A DNA stretch of 64,000 nucleotides, taken from Thalassospira xianhensis MCCC 1A02616 (lineage in GTDB: Bacteria; Pseudomonadota; Alphaproteobacteria; Rhodospirillales; Thalassospiraceae). Both the position numbers and the translations under genes were made by a program. Below are positions 33,988 through 42,702 of this stretch, piece by piece. The stretch covers positions 124,001 to 188,000 of the forward strand of contig NZ_JPWA01000001.1 in assembly GCF_003326475.1 (NCBI RefSeq), given 5' to 3'. The notes under the pieces were generated by a model, which was given only the letters and a program-made list of their open reading frames with translations, had not been told where the DNA came from and did not search any database. Position 1 is the stretch's first letter, and the number at the start of each line of letters is the position of its first letter.

Positions 33988-34203
33988 ATAACCCGAATCA
34001 ACATCAGCATCGAGGACTTGCATGTCATAAAGCAGGCCCTGCAATCTGCTCCAGAAATGTCGCCTTCACAAAAAGCTCGCGCAGAAGAATGGTTATCCGT
34101 TGAAATCCTGCGCCGGGAGAAAATTCGCGTCGCCCAGGAACTTCTGAAAAAGCCGGGCATGTCTATTGAGCAGGTCATAGGAAAAATCCGTGAAGTTTCC
34201 TAA
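33988..34203 (+). CDS. Short helical protein with an unusual start
   Basis: After the HAD stop codon the same frame stays open. AAGGGG at 33974-33979 is ideally placed for an ATA at 33988, giving TRINISIEDLHVIKQAL, a natural-looking beginning. The first regular start, TTG at 34018, has its possible GAGG only 2 bases away. The product (71 or 61 residues) is charged and helical, with SIEQVIGKIREVS at the end. Use of ATA is inference. Confidence 0.5.
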   Translation: MTRINISIEDLHVIKQALQSAPEMSPSQKARAEEWLSVEILRREKIRVAQELLKKPGMSIEQVIGKIREVS

Positions 34204-34256
34204 AATTGATCGTAATCTGAAAGACAGATGCTGGAAGGGGGCTTAACCACCACGGT

Positions 34257-34352
34257 ATGATGAAGTCCCTCCACGAAGCTCTGAGTGACGCACGGCGACG
34301 CCATGGCGTCAAGTTTGCCATAAAACCCCATCAAGGAGGCTGGATTGAGTAA
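34257..34352 (+). CDS. 31-residue peptide overlapping the SLOG-like gene
   Basis: ATGATG at 34257-34262 opens MMKSLHEALSDARRRHGV and the frame ends HQGGWIE with a TAA at 350-352, overlapping the next start (TTG at 345). The ribosome site is weak. The amphipathic character and the overlap favour a real, coupled micropeptide. Confidence 0.4.
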   Translation: MMKSLHEALSDARRRHGVKFAIKPHQGGWIE

Positions 34353-34890
34353 ATCCAAGATTTTGGTTTTGTCGGGGCATCCTGAGGAAACCGACCCGTT
34401 TGCGAAGTCCAGGGACAACTATGTCGTGAGGTTTGCATTGCTCGAACTTGCCAAGCTGCTAACAAAGCATGTTCCTTCGATCTGGACCGACGAAATGGAT
34501 TATTACATGGGGAAAGCCGTTCAGGAGGAAATGGGCAGTAAAGAACCGAAAGACTGCGTGTATATCCCAAGGATGGCGAACGAACCTATCGACGAATACC
34601 TTCAGCGAATGTTCGCGGGGAACGATATCGGCAAAGTTGTCATGATCGGCGGTGGGCAGACAGAATATGACCTCGGCCAGCGCATCCTTGAATACCCCAC
34701 AGCACCGGAAGTTATCGCTGTAGCACCCCCCGGCGGCGCAGCTGGAGAGCTGGCTCAGGACGAACGCGCAATAGTGGAAAATTTCGAAGGGTTCTGCTTC
34801 GGCATCGATTTCCGTAACAGAGTAGGTGTCCCGTTGCCGGATTTTTCGGCTCTGCTCAGTGCTACCGGACCTTCTCGTTCCAGACACTGA
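34345..34890 (+). CDS. SLOG-like (Rossmann-type) nucleotide-binding protein
   Basis: A TTG at 34345 with AAGGAGG five bases upstream gives 181 residues. KILVLSGHPEETDPFAK and KVVMIGGGQTEYDLGQ followed by PEVIAVAPPGGAAGEL look like the alternating strands and Gly loops of SLOG/LOG proteins, which bind or cleave nucleotide-derived ligands. The catalytic residues of LOG enzymes are not obvious, so it may be a sensor. It belongs to the operon after the HAD gene. Confidence 0.5.
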   Translation: MSKSKILVLSGHPEETDPFAKSRDNYVVRFALLELAKLLTKHVPSIWTDEMDYYMGKAVQEEMGSKEPKDCVYIPRMANEPIDEYLQRMFAGNDIGKVVMIGGGQTEYDLGQRILEYPTAPEVIAVAPPGGAAGELAQDERAIVENFEGFCFGIDFRNRVGVPLPDFSALLSATGPSRSRH

Positions 34891-34912
34891 CTGCTTTTGG
34901 GGTGATCAGAGC

Positions 34913-35371
34913 ATGCTATCGGTATCGACGATTGATGCGATGGAAGAGGCCTCACCGGTTTCTGTTATGGAAACCTTGATGAGTTGTGCGCGCAGTTCCT
35001 CGAGTTTACGCGGCGCGGACGAACAGTGCGCCGACATTGCATTGTTCATCAATCTGTTGATTACGGAATATACCGGTGAAGCAAGTATGAAGGTTGACTT
35101 CACTCAGATGGACCGGAACTACCGGGACGCCCTGGCTTGTGCGCTGGAGCGTCTTTCACTGTCCCGATTTACGGTAAAGACAGCGGGCCACCATCAAATG
35201 CAGTGCAAGCTTCTGTCTCACCTTAATATTCGCGGCAGCATAGCATTGTTCAAACTCGGCCCTGAGCTGGCCAATGAACTCTCGGCTGGCTCAGAGACGT
35301 TCGAACAATGCCGGTCAGTCCATAAGAATTACTTGGCGGAAGCAATGCACTCGTCGGCAAGCTCAGGATAG
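34913..35371 (+). CDS. Unrecognised 152-residue protein
   Basis: The ATG at 34913 follows the SLOG-like gene after 22 bases. The product is helical and Ser/Ala/Leu-rich with several Cys and has no membrane segment. Its last 43 bases overlap the convergent gene at 35329. No family is recognised. Confidence 0.55.
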   Translation: MLSVSTIDAMEEASPVSVMETLMSCARSSSSLRGADEQCADIALFINLLITEYTGEASMKVDFTQMDRNYRDALACALERLSLSRFTVKTAGHHQMQCKLLSHLNIRGSIALFKLGPELANELSAGSETFEQCRSVHKNYLAEAMHSSASSG

Positions 35372-35883
35372 GTCTGGATCAGTCTATCGAGATGCGCCTG
35401 CTGAGTCGTCAACCGGACACTTGCCCGCTCCAATTGCCGCGTTGCTTCCTCAAAAGATTGAGTACAGTACCTTACCGCCGCCTCAGCCTCCATCTTCGCC
35501 GACTTCAGCGCGTCACCCAAATCTTCAAAGAAGAGGTTGTCGTACATCATGGCACCGTCATGAGTGACGTTCGGAAAGCCGTATTCCTCACAATATTTCG
35601 TCAGGATTTCGCCGTCCTCATAAGTATAGACCGGAAGGCTCCGTTCAAATTGGTCCGGTTCCTCGAACAACCTGGCAAAGGTTTGAGGATCAGCAACAAT
35701 ATCCCTGACGTATCGACCCAAATCGTAAACGGAGAACTCTTTGTCGAGGCCTTTGAGAATGCGCCCGGTCGGCGAGACAATAATAATGTCGTGGATGTAT
35801 GGAGACCCGATACAGATGCCCTTGTCCTCGACCCGCACATAATGTTTGATATCATAGTGCGTTCTGATGTTTTTCCAACCCAT
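35329..35883 (-). CDS. Unrecognised 184-residue protein
   Basis: The ATG at 35883 (MGWKNIRTHYDIKHYVRVED) follows GGAGTGTTCA. The first part is beta-rich (GICIGSPYIHDIIIVSPTGRIL) and the last 60 residues form a long charged helix that is likely to be a coiled coil. The function is unknown. Confidence 0.65.
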   Translation of the reverse strand: MGWKNIRTHYDIKHYVRVEDKGICIGSPYIHDIIIVSPTGRILKGLDKEFSVYDLGRYVRDIVADPQTFARLFEEPDQFERSLPVYTYEDGEILTKYCEEYGFPNVTHDGAMMYDNLFFEDLGDALKSAKMEAEAAVRYCTQSFEEATRQLERASVRLTTQQAHLDRLIQTYPELADECIASAK

Positions 35884-35981
35884 TGAACACTCCTGTGTGG
35901 CGGGTAAAGACAGCGTGCTGAAACTCTCTCCTATCACAAGAGACAGGGATAATTAAGCATTTCTTTTCGCATTGACTTCCA

Positions 35982-36015
35982 TTTTCCTTATGCTAATCCT
36001 TTAATCTAAGGAAAA
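35982..36015. promoter_or_regulatory. TTTTCCTTA / TAAGGAAAA inverted repeat in a promoter
   Basis: Perfect 9-base arms at 982-990 and 36007-36015 lie across the expected -10 region of a TTGACT promoter (35972) for the operon starting at 36035. It is the best example of the repeat found in several promoters of this window. Confidence 0.5.
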
Positions 36016-36034
36016 CATCACCGCGGATAAAGAA

Positions 36035-36556
36035 ATGCCATTGCAAAAGTATAACGAAAGCAACGTTGCAGACATCAAAAGTGAAGCTCTTGCGGCTCAG
36101 GAGAAGGCCTTCAAAATGGTTCAGGTGGCGCAGGAGAAATCGCTCATCTCTCACGACGCGGATATTTGGGAAGAAATTGCGCGGGAAGCCCGGCAGTGCT
36201 TCGAGGACGCTGCCAGTAAAACAGATATGGATATCAATGGCGCCAAAGAGTTGGGTCTTGGCACTTTGGAAAAGCGCATCAACGACATGTTTGATTTCGT
36301 AAAGATCGGTCTCCCGGTGGCTTTGGACGATATTGACCGAACCATTCCCGACAAATCAGAAGCGGACACCGCCAAAGAAAAACTCGTCAAAGCGAAGATG
36401 TTCGACATTGACGACCTTGTTGGCGAATATGACCAGTGGGTTGAACGCAATATTACCGCAGTGTGGCGCTCGGCCGTCGAGAAAATCGAGGCATTGATGC
36501 TCAAAGGCTATGCCAATGCATCGAAATCAGAACCCGTGATAGCAGAGGCATCGTAA
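36035..36556 (+). CDS. Unrecognised helical 173-residue protein
   Basis: This acidic, almost all-helical protein (ALAAQEKAFKMVQVAQEKS, IWEEIAREARQCFEDAASK) has no membrane segment. It begins an operon with the 176-residue and lipoprotein genes at 36561 and 37106. No family is recognised. Confidence 0.65.
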   Translation: MPLQKYNESNVADIKSEALAAQEKAFKMVQVAQEKSLISHDADIWEEIAREARQCFEDAASKTDMDINGAKELGLGTLEKRINDMFDFVKIGLPVALDDIDRTIPDKSEADTAKEKLVKAKMFDIDDLVGEYDQWVERNITAVWRSAVEKIEALMLKGYANASKSEPVIAEAS

Positions 36557-36560
36557 CCTC

Positions 36561-37091
36561 ATGCTGTTGGGACACGGCCACGAACCAATTGACACCCATA
36601 CCGCTCTGATTGACGGGTTTCGCGAGTTCATTGACCCGCAATTTGGCCGTGACAACGAAATTGCTCCGGCCCGGCCGCTGGTCCCGATATTCAAACAATC
36701 CGACATCCTGCAATCTTTTAGCCATAGACGTGTTTCCGGCTGGCTGTGCATGCTCCTGCACCATGAAGACGTTGTCGGTGCGCTGCGGCTCGAAGAGCAG
36801 GGGGTTACCATACCGGTAAGTCTGGACGTCTCCGAGGCACTTCGGTCGGCCGTGGCATTCGCGCTTGATATATGCAGCGGAACAAATGGTCCGGTTTCCA
36901 TAGCGGCTATGGAAACCAAGGCGGGGGACTTCTTTCTGAATATTTGCCGCCTCTCCGAAGAACACATAGAGAGCTTCATACCGGTCGGGACAAGAACAAT
37001 ACTGTCGCGACCGGAGACCCTTAAACGACTGTCTGAAGTTGAAGCAGGTGGATTTCTTGACCTGCTCGAGGCAAGTGACGGCGAATTTTAA
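36561..37091 (+). CDS. Unrecognised 176-residue protein
   Basis: This soluble protein begins 4 bases after the previous stop. Mixed alpha/beta, it has a GWLCMLLHHEDVVGALRL segment, and its N-terminus is rich in His and Asp (GHGHEPIDTH). The long antisense frame across this region is a shadow. The function is unknown. Confidence 0.6.
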   Translation: MLLGHGHEPIDTHTALIDGFREFIDPQFGRDNEIAPARPLVPIFKQSDILQSFSHRRVSGWLCMLLHHEDVVGALRLEEQGVTIPVSLDVSEALRSAVAFALDICSGTNGPVSIAAMETKAGDFFLNICRLSEEHIESFIPVGTRTILSRPETLKRLSEVEAGGFLDLLEASDGEF

Positions 37092-37105
37092 AGGAACGAT
37101 CGGAC

Positions 37106-37840
37106 ATGAAAAACAGCACCCTGAAACATGCGGCCGTCTGGCTGGGGCTGGCGGCACTCTCTGCTTGTGCAAATACACCGCTTCCCACTCTCTTCGAGAA
37201 AAAGGCGCCAGAACCGATTGTCGAAACCTACTCTCTGACCCACGCTGTCGAGTTGCGCAGGGGCACTTCTGACCTGATTGATGCATGTGCCGGTACCCCT
37301 CCATATTCCGGTATCAATGGCCAGTCGGACCCGCTTGGCATTCTGACCATCAACTGGCGGCAGGAAGACGGCCAATCGACCTTTGCGTGGATGGATGCAC
37401 CTATCGTTGCGCAGGTTGGCGAAAGCCCGGAAACCGCTTACTCGATGCTGAAACGTGAGCGCAATGGTTATAGTTACCGGTGTTCCGGTGCCAGTGTACG
37501 GACACTCCTGCAACCCGACAGCCACGGAAACACCACTCTGAAATACAAGCTGGAGGTCTCGGGAAAAGAGACCGACCCGTATGCACGCGCCCGTATCATT
37601 GGTGCAGGCCGGGCCATCCAGGTCACGGACGGTGCATCAACGGATCGCTTCGCTCTCGACGTGGATGGCGTCACGCTTCTTGTTGATGTAACACTGGAGC
37701 CGACCGAATACTACCATGCCCGTGAAGCGGCGCGCGCGGCAGGCAACCCGGGTCTCACCGGCGTCGCTGACACCGCACCACTTCCTGACGAAGCGGATAC
37801 GCGAACCATCGACGAAATGGTTGAAGAGCAAAAGAACTGA
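37106..37840 (+). CDS. Putative outer-membrane lipoprotein
   Basis: This 244-residue protein has a lipoprotein signal: a basic start, a hydrophobic core, and the lipobox LSAC at residues 18-21. Cys21 would be lipid-modified, and the following Ala-Asn suggests sorting to the outer membrane. The mature part is beta-rich with two more Cys and ends in an acidic helical tail. It is the third gene of its operon. No family is recognised. Confidence 0.8.
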   Translation: MKNSTLKHAAVWLGLAALSACANTPLPTLFEKKAPEPIVETYSLTHAVELRRGTSDLIDACAGTPPYSGINGQSDPLGILTINWRQEDGQSTFAWMDAPIVAQVGESPETAYSMLKRERNGYSYRCSGASVRTLLQPDSHGNTTLKYKLEVSGKETDPYARARIIGAGRAIQVTDGASTDRFALDVDGVTLLVDVTLEPTEYYHAREAARAAGNPGLTGVADTAPLPDEADTRTIDEMVEEQKN

Positions 37841-37900
37841 CCAAAAAGCTTGAGGCTGCATGGCCCGTCCTCCGATGCAACAGGGGGCGGGCCTAATATG

Positions 37901-37929
37901 TTGACAAGTAAAACATCGAGGCATAATCT
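37901..37929 (+). promoter_or_regulatory. Strong promoter for the 37976 operon
   Basis: ATGTTGACAAG has TTGACA at 901-906, and TAATCT lies exactly 17 bases further on. A GC-rich inverted pair (GGCCCG ... CGGGCC, about 37863-37892) just before it could end the upstream transcript. Confidence 0.7.
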
Positions 37930-37975
37930 TTGACGCTCACACTTGAATTCATTCTGAATACGGGCGGAGGTCAAT

Positions 37976-38389
37976 ATGCTGCTGTCAAATTCATCCAAGG
38001 GTGACCGTTTTGTTCTGACAGACAATCATTCGGGAAATCCGGTCGCTGTCGTGCGCGTTGATTGCATCCGAGACAATGTGGTCACTGTCGAAGGTTGCGG
38101 GGTCCGCTTTGATCTTTCGGGAAAAGGGCTGCCTTATGAAACCCGGGAATTCCGACCACGAACAGCGGCCGTTTACAATCTGAAAGGCCATGTTGTATCG
38201 CCAGGGCTTCCCGCAGGCGCATTCAAGCTAACGAAACACGCCTCCAGCTTCCACTTGCGCCCACTCCCAGAAGACGACTCCCATATCCCACTTCTTACAG
38301 AAGTCATGCGCCACAAGATGGCTGCCAATGATACTGGCCTAAAAAATGGCTTTGAACATGCACGGAGCCAGTTGAGACTGGTGGAATAG
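37976..38389 (+). CDS. Unrecognised 137-residue protein
   Basis: This protein follows a strong promoter and an adequate ribosome site. The N-terminal half is beta-rich (GDRFVLTDNHSGNPVAVVRVD) and the rest is basic and helical. It is the first of three closely spaced genes. No recognised motif was found. Confidence 0.6.
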   Translation: MLLSNSSKGDRFVLTDNHSGNPVAVVRVDCIRDNVVTVEGCGVRFDLSGKGLPYETREFRPRTAAVYNLKGHVVSPGLPAGAFKLTKHASSFHLRPLPEDDSHIPLLTEVMRHKMAANDTGLKNGFEHARSQLRLVE

Positions 38390-38409
38390 CCCTCCAAGAA
38401 AGGACAAAC

Positions 38410-38763
38410 ATGGACCCCGGCATTCATAGCCAATTCCTCAGCGATCTTTTGCAGGACATGCCCGAGCAGGAGCGCCGATTTCTGGCCTTTTCATTTTTTG
38501 CTGGTGCGCTCGAAGAAAAGTTCGGCATCACCCATTACGGGGAAATTCTGGCACTGCTGGATGAGATGGCAGAAGGGAACGCGCTTCAGCGCGGCTTCCT
38601 GGTCCACGAAGGTGATGAGGAATACGAGGTCGAGGTTACCGATGTGCTGGACGCAATCAAAAGCGGTGAATTGACGCATCCCTGCACCGGTCAAACGCTC
38701 AATATTCGAGACCCTCGGGTGGAATGCTATTGGTTTGTCCCTGAAATACAGAAGAGAACATGA
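38410..38763 (+). CDS. Unrecognised 117-residue acidic protein
   Basis: This soluble, Glu/Asp-rich protein has a conserved-looking GITHYGEILALLDEM segment and a C-terminal HPCTGQTL loop. It overlaps the next gene by 4 bases (ATGA), indicating coupled translation. The function is unknown. Confidence 0.65.
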   Translation: MDPGIHSQFLSDLLQDMPEQERRFLAFSFFAGALEEKFGITHYGEILALLDEMAEGNALQRGFLVHEGDEEYEVEVTDVLDAIKSGELTHPCTGQTLNIRDPRVECYWFVPEIQKRT

Positions 38764-39851
38764 ACATGCAGCTTCCTCGTGTATCGGTCTCGGTGCAGGC
38801 CGACAATGGCACCATCTGCGGCAAGCTGGACATTACCAAAGGCGTTTTGACCCATCTGGCCAACCAAAACCCCCGTGAATGGACTGTGGGAAGCTTCAAG
38901 TGGAGCACTTATGACCTGGTTAAAGAGGCGGAAATGACTCTCTCCTCTCCTGAAGGTCAGTCAGAACCAAACTGGGCCATGCATCTGGGGGAGGACTCAT
39001 ATCAGATTCTTGATTTCAATGAGCAAGTTGCGGAATTCCTGGTGCATGTTGACAGCAGGGATGCCGCGAAAGCGGCCCAGAAGTATTTTCAGCAGGAAGA
39101 AGTGAAGCAGTATGCAATCGAGGAAGCCACAAGACGTCTGGGCCTTGTATCATCTGCCCAGTACTCATCAGAAATCGACACGTATGTCTTCCTGAACGGG
39201 CATACGTTTGTTGGAAGTCTGGAAGAGGTAAGGGATCTGTTTGATACAGCCGACTTCGAGAAAGAAAATCCACGTCCACTTTTCAACAGTGAGAAATACG
39301 CTGTCTGGGAGCGAGACCTCAAAGAATGGCAAAGAAAGCACTGCCAGCCCTATGTGTTCGCGAGCCTCCGCCAGAACATGCCACCCGTAACCTTCGAAGC
39401 GATGGCTGAACTGCACGACGATGCGATCGATACAGCCAGCTATGCGGGGAACGAACCGGAAATCGAACTGGACGGGTTCTTTGCATCCCTCCTGGAGTAT
39501 CAGTACGAGGATGCCGAGGCGGACCTGGTGGACTATGATGCTTTCGTCGAGGCCGTCAAACAGTGGGAAAAGGTCATTCCACGCACCGAAGCTTCCGATA
39601 CAGAATTCTCGACATTTCTGACCAACTGGAATGCCCGCCAGACTGTGCATTCCTACATTGCTGACTTCAGGCGCGTCCTTCCCGTTTGGTCAGACGTGAC
39701 GAAAGACGAGATGGTCGCATACGCCAATAAGCAACTCGAGAATGCCATCATCGAACTCGAAGATCATCACTTCCTGACCTGGCAAGAAATCCTGCAAAAA
39801 TTTGCGCCCCAACGACGACCTGTCTTGAAGCTATGCATTGGCCGGTCTTAA
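38760..39851 (+). CDS. Unrecognised 363-residue protein
   Basis: This large acidic protein, rich in aromatic residues, has a beta-rich first 60 residues and a helical remainder (DSRDAAKAAQKYFQQEEV, EMVAYANKQLENAIIELED). It is probably a cytoplasmic subunit working with the 117-residue protein it overlaps. A strong hairpin follows the stop. Confidence 0.7.
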   Translation: MNMQLPRVSVSVQADNGTICGKLDITKGVLTHLANQNPREWTVGSFKWSTYDLVKEAEMTLSSPEGQSEPNWAMHLGEDSYQILDFNEQVAEFLVHVDSRDAAKAAQKYFQQEEVKQYAIEEATRRLGLVSSAQYSSEIDTYVFLNGHTFVGSLEEVRDLFDTADFEKENPRPLFNSEKYAVWERDLKEWQRKHCQPYVFASLRQNMPPVTFEAMAELHDDAIDTASYAGNEPEIELDGFFASLLEYQYEDAEADLVDYDAFVEAVKQWEKVIPRTEASDTEFSTFLTNWNARQTVHSYIADFRRVLPVWSDVTKDEMVAYANKQLENAIIELEDHHFLTWQEILQKFAPQRRPVLKLCIGRS

Positions 39852-39854
39852 TGC

Positions 39855-39895
39855 AGAAAGGGAAGTGTAGTCTGTGTGGCTACACCTCCCTTTCT
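39855..39895. terminator. Hairpin terminator after the 37976 operon
   Basis: A 16-base arm (AGAAAGGGAAGTGTAG) pairs with its complement apart from one base around a 9-base loop. It starts 4 bases after the stop of the 363-residue gene. It has no clear T run, so it may serve both directions weakly. Confidence 0.65.
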
Positions 39896-40012
39896 GAACC
39901 AATGCCCTGCCGCGTTATCACTTCTTGGGGGATGTGGAGGCCTTCTCGGCCTTTTCCAGAACAGTGTCGGTCTTTGACAACTTCATCGCGGCCGCAGAAA
40001 GCAAGGAAACGC

Positions 40013-40606
40013 TCAGGCAGTCAGATCGACGGTTTTAGTATCCTTCAAATCGAGCATCAACAACGCTTGCTCATGTGTTTGGAGGTCATATCCCGAACGA
40101 GGGTCACATTTGATGAGTCTGGCCTTGTGCCCGGGCCAATAGCTATCTTCATCATCAAGAAATACAAAGCATCGATCCGGCAAGTCAGGCTTATACATGT
40201 CGATCCAGCACTGAACTTCATCTCCTCGCAAGGCGACCCCGAATTGTGCTCTTGTTTCAGCTATGGCAACATTGTGCCTCTGGCGCAATCTGCGTGCGAT
40301 GGCATAGCCTTCGCTGTTGAGCCACAGCTCCGGCAAAGCCCAACCGCTCTCTGAATCAAACAGAGGCGCGACGATACCAATTGAGCGCAAGAACCTTGTT
40401 GCAGCCTCACGGCCCGGAAGAACCTCGTCGCCCGGCTGGACAGATCCCCAGCGCCATGATGAAGTCAAAACCAGACACGCGTTCCACCGGGCACATAGAT
40501 CGTTAATGTTCTGAGCCGCAACCGATGAGCGGTGTTCTCTGTTCCGGCAGGCTATCTGAGTAACCACCCCGTCGAAATCAAGGAATACAATCCGTTCTGT
40601 GGGCAT
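40013..40606 (-). CDS. HAD-like phosphatase, second copy
   Basis: This 197-residue protein has IVFLDFDGVVTQI as motif I (Asp10 and Asp12), LVLTSSWRWG as motif II, and CFVFLDDEDS as motif IV. It is the same HAD class as the enzyme at 33508 but longer, with an extra cap region (LWLNSEGYAIARRLR). It probably acts on a phosphorylated nucleotide or nucleic acid end. The small gene at 40629 is co-directional, 22 bases upstream. Confidence 0.78.
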   Translation of the reverse strand: MPTERIVFLDFDGVVTQIACRNREHRSSVAAQNINDLCARWNACLVLTSSWRWGSVQPGDEVLPGREAATRFLRSIGIVAPLFDSESGWALPELWLNSEGYAIARRLRQRHNVAIAETRAQFGVALRGDEVQCWIDMYKPDLPDRCFVFLDDEDSYWPGHKARLIKCDPRSGYDLQTHEQALLMLDLKDTKTVDLTA

Positions 40607-40628
40607 TTTCCTGTTCCCCCGACATTAC

Positions 40629-41003
40629 CTAGTCCAAGGTGGGTAGCGATTTCACTTCTGTTTCGAAAAGCCCGGCGAGATAGGCCGACACACAAGCGGC
40701 AGCGTTGAGTGCCTTCTCCATATCCAGCGATGATGCAACACGGTGGGCTGACAGGCTTTCGTAGCTGGCCGGGATAAACGCCTGAGCTACCTTTGATACG
40801 AATGCGCTGAGCTCGTGAGCCTGATTGTAGTGATGCCCGTGGCTGAAGAAGAAGTCGAGCACCGATTCCTCATCAACTTGTTTAACCGCTGGAACGAAAC
40901 CAAGAATTTTCTCGAACGCAATGAGCGCACTTCCAATATCCTGCTCCATAACGTGAAGCGACAAACCGCCAAGAACATCGTATCTGAATATCTTCGCCAC
41001 CAT
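40629..41003 (-). CDS. Unrecognised 124-residue protein
   Basis: This helical protein starts at the ATG at 41003 (MVAKIFRYDVLGG), following AGGTG. It contains HGHHYNQAHELSAFV in the middle, a His cluster that could bind metal. It is the first gene of a pair with the HAD phosphatase. The 263 bases upstream hold no supported gene. Confidence 0.6.
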   Translation of the reverse strand: MVAKIFRYDVLGGLSLHVMEQDIGSALIAFEKILGFVPAVKQVDEESVLDFFFSHGHHYNQAHELSAFVSKVAQAFIPASYESLSAHRVASSLDMEKALNAAACVSAYLAGLFETEVKSLPTLD

Positions 41004-41266
41004 TACGCACCTGTGCACTGCATTTCACGGGGTTCGGCTTCCGTGGAGGGCCATCTGAAAATGGTCCGCCCTTGGAAATCCTTTGCTTTAAGGACAGTGT
41101 GCAAGGAATTTCTGGCAAGAGACTATTTTTTGCTTGAAACAAAGAATAGTTCTGACAGTATCGCCTTGCATTTAAGAATAACTACTGTGTCTTGCGATGG
41201 AGAACAGTAGGTTTAGGCAGAAATCAGGGCGTAGCCCGCCAACAGACAAAAATAGGGGATTAACCG

Positions 41267-41737
41267 ATGAATGCAGTTTCGTATGCCGGTATCGAAGACA
41301 ACACCAATGTCACGAGCGAAGACTTTGGGACGGCATGGCGCGGCTATATCGGCCTCGGCGGCCTGCCGGGCAAAGTCGACAATGATGCAGAAGCCTACTC
41401 AGACGAGGATTTTGCCCGCATTCTCAATATGCTGGGAGGCGCACTCAATCTGCAAGCTCCATCTGTTCTTCCATTTTTGGAAAACGAAGAAGCCTTTAAA
41501 CAAGCTGTCGACTGGCTGTTGGAATTTGACGCCGACATGCTCGGGGACAAATATGACGACCAGTTCGAGGCGATTGAAGCGTATCGGCTGGCGACAAAAC
41601 CAGTCTTCGACATCTTTGAGAAGCACCGCATTCTCGTTTCCAAACAAACTGGGTACTCTGCGCCACGCGATCTGAGACCATCCGAAATGAGTGTCGACAC
41701 GCAGCCAGCTCGCGCACCCGAAATGAGGGTGATGTAA
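41267..41737 (+). CDS. Unrecognised protein, copy 1 of 2
   Basis: The ATG follows AGGGG. The 156-residue product shares with the next gene the block DFGTAWRGYIGLGGLPGKV, a helical core, and a late SAPRDLR. The Gly-rich motif may form a loop binding a common partner. It ends in a Pro-rich stretch with APEMRVM. The genes are one base apart. Confidence 0.72.
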   Translation: MNAVSYAGIEDNTNVTSEDFGTAWRGYIGLGGLPGKVDNDAEAYSDEDFARILNMLGGALNLQAPSVLPFLENEEAFKQAVDWLLEFDADMLGDKYDDQFEAIEAYRLATKPVFDIFEKHRILVSKQTGYSAPRDLRPSEMSVDTQPARAPEMRVM

Positions 41738-41738
41738 C

Positions 41739-42245
41739 ATGAGTGGTGTTGATTTGACCGGCATCCCGGAACACAAACAGGCGTCCGTCGCTGGCATTCA
41801 TGAATTTGGACTTGCCTGGCGCGGGGAAGTTGGCCTGGGGGGATTGCCGACCGAAATTGGGTCATCGAAGCTCACAGACGCTGAAATGGCCGCTAAAATC
41901 GTTCGATTGGGTGAACTGATTAAACGGAATGTCCCTCTGGTCATTCCGTGCCTCTCGGACTTTCCACAGTTCGACGACATGCTCGAATTCTTTGAGGATT
42001 TCAAAGGCCCCATGATTGGGGAGGGAGAACCTTTTGCGAACCAGGAAGAGGCTCTTGGAGAATTCCGGTTCTATATGTCCTGGCTTTTTGACAATCTTGA
42101 CTACCATCGGGTTACGGTTGCCGACCATTGTGGGAACAGCCCGATCCAGGATCTGCGCGACAGTGAGAAAGCCGAGCGGCAGGATTTGTCATTGCCTGAT
42201 GGACTGGTAAAGTCAGGAGCCACTTCCGGCTCACCAGCACCATGA
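41739..42245 (+). CDS. Unrecognised protein, copy 2 of 2
   Basis: This 168-residue paralogue of the protein at 41267 has EFGLAWRGEVGLGGLPTEI, the same helical core and SPIQDLRDSE. Its final residues are Ser/Gly/Pro/Ala-rich, ending SGSPAP. It overlaps the following thiol-enzyme gene by 4 bases. Tandem duplication is clear. Confidence 0.72.
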   Translation: MSGVDLTGIPEHKQASVAGIHEFGLAWRGEVGLGGLPTEIGSSKLTDAEMAAKIVRLGELIKRNVPLVIPCLSDFPQFDDMLEFFEDFKGPMIGEGEPFANQEEALGEFRFYMSWLFDNLDYHRVTVADHCGNSPIQDLRDSEKAERQDLSLPDGLVKSGATSGSPAP

Positions 42246-42643
42246 CCAAGATTCTGTACTGGCAGCGACGCTGGCTAACGGGTGGCTGTTTTGACATGGC
42301 GTTGGCGATGGCAGAGCACTTCCCTGATGCCAGCTTTGTTGCGATAGGGAGCTCGGACTTTCCAACCCATGTCGGTCTTAAAGGCGATTTCGGCTTCTTC
42401 GATATTAGAGGGGCGTTAGAAACGGAAAGTGATTTCTGTTCTGGCTTTGACAGTGATGTCATATATGTCGTCGACCGTGCAGTCGTTGAACTGCACGCCG
42501 GTTGCGCCGGTTTAAAGCCACCTTACCGTGGAGTTGTTGAAATCAATGACGCCAGAGAAACCATCCGAACATATCTGCTGTCGGCTATACATGAGTGTCA
42601 GAAACTCAACATAAGTTCGGAACTGGCGTTCCCCAAATATTAA
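42242..42643 (+). CDS. Predicted Cys-His-Asp thiol enzyme
   Basis: In this 133-residue protein the pattern GGCFDMALAMAEHFPD (Cys16), then HVGLKGDFGFFDIRGAL with His and Asp, matches a minimal papain- or transglutaminase-like core. It overlaps the end of the paralogue pair, so its substrate may be those proteins. The overall length is short for the fold. The activity is a prediction. Confidence 0.55.
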   Translation: MTKILYWQRRWLTGGCFDMALAMAEHFPDASFVAIGSSDFPTHVGLKGDFGFFDIRGALETESDFCSGFDSDVIYVVDRAVVELHAGCAGLKPPYRGVVEINDARETIRTYLLSAIHECQKLNISSELAFPKY

Positions 42644-42702
42644 GAGAGCCTCACCGGTCAGGCGTCTTCATAGTAAATAGTGGAGCGGAATGTCCGAACT
42701 AT

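Noticed and set aside
36501-37304. Minus-strand frame of 267 codons across two genes
   Set aside because: It crosses the boundaries of three sense genes with matching operon spacing and is Cys/Arg-rich as expected of a shadow.
37976-38389. CsrA-like RNA-binding protein
   Set aside because: The N-terminus resembles short beta strands of CsrA only loosely, and the key residues of CsrA are missing.
39918-39986. 22-codon minus frame (MKLSKTDTVLEKAEKASTSPKK) after the HAD gene
   Set aside because: It has no clear ribosome site or conservation to judge; its length is too short to support alone.
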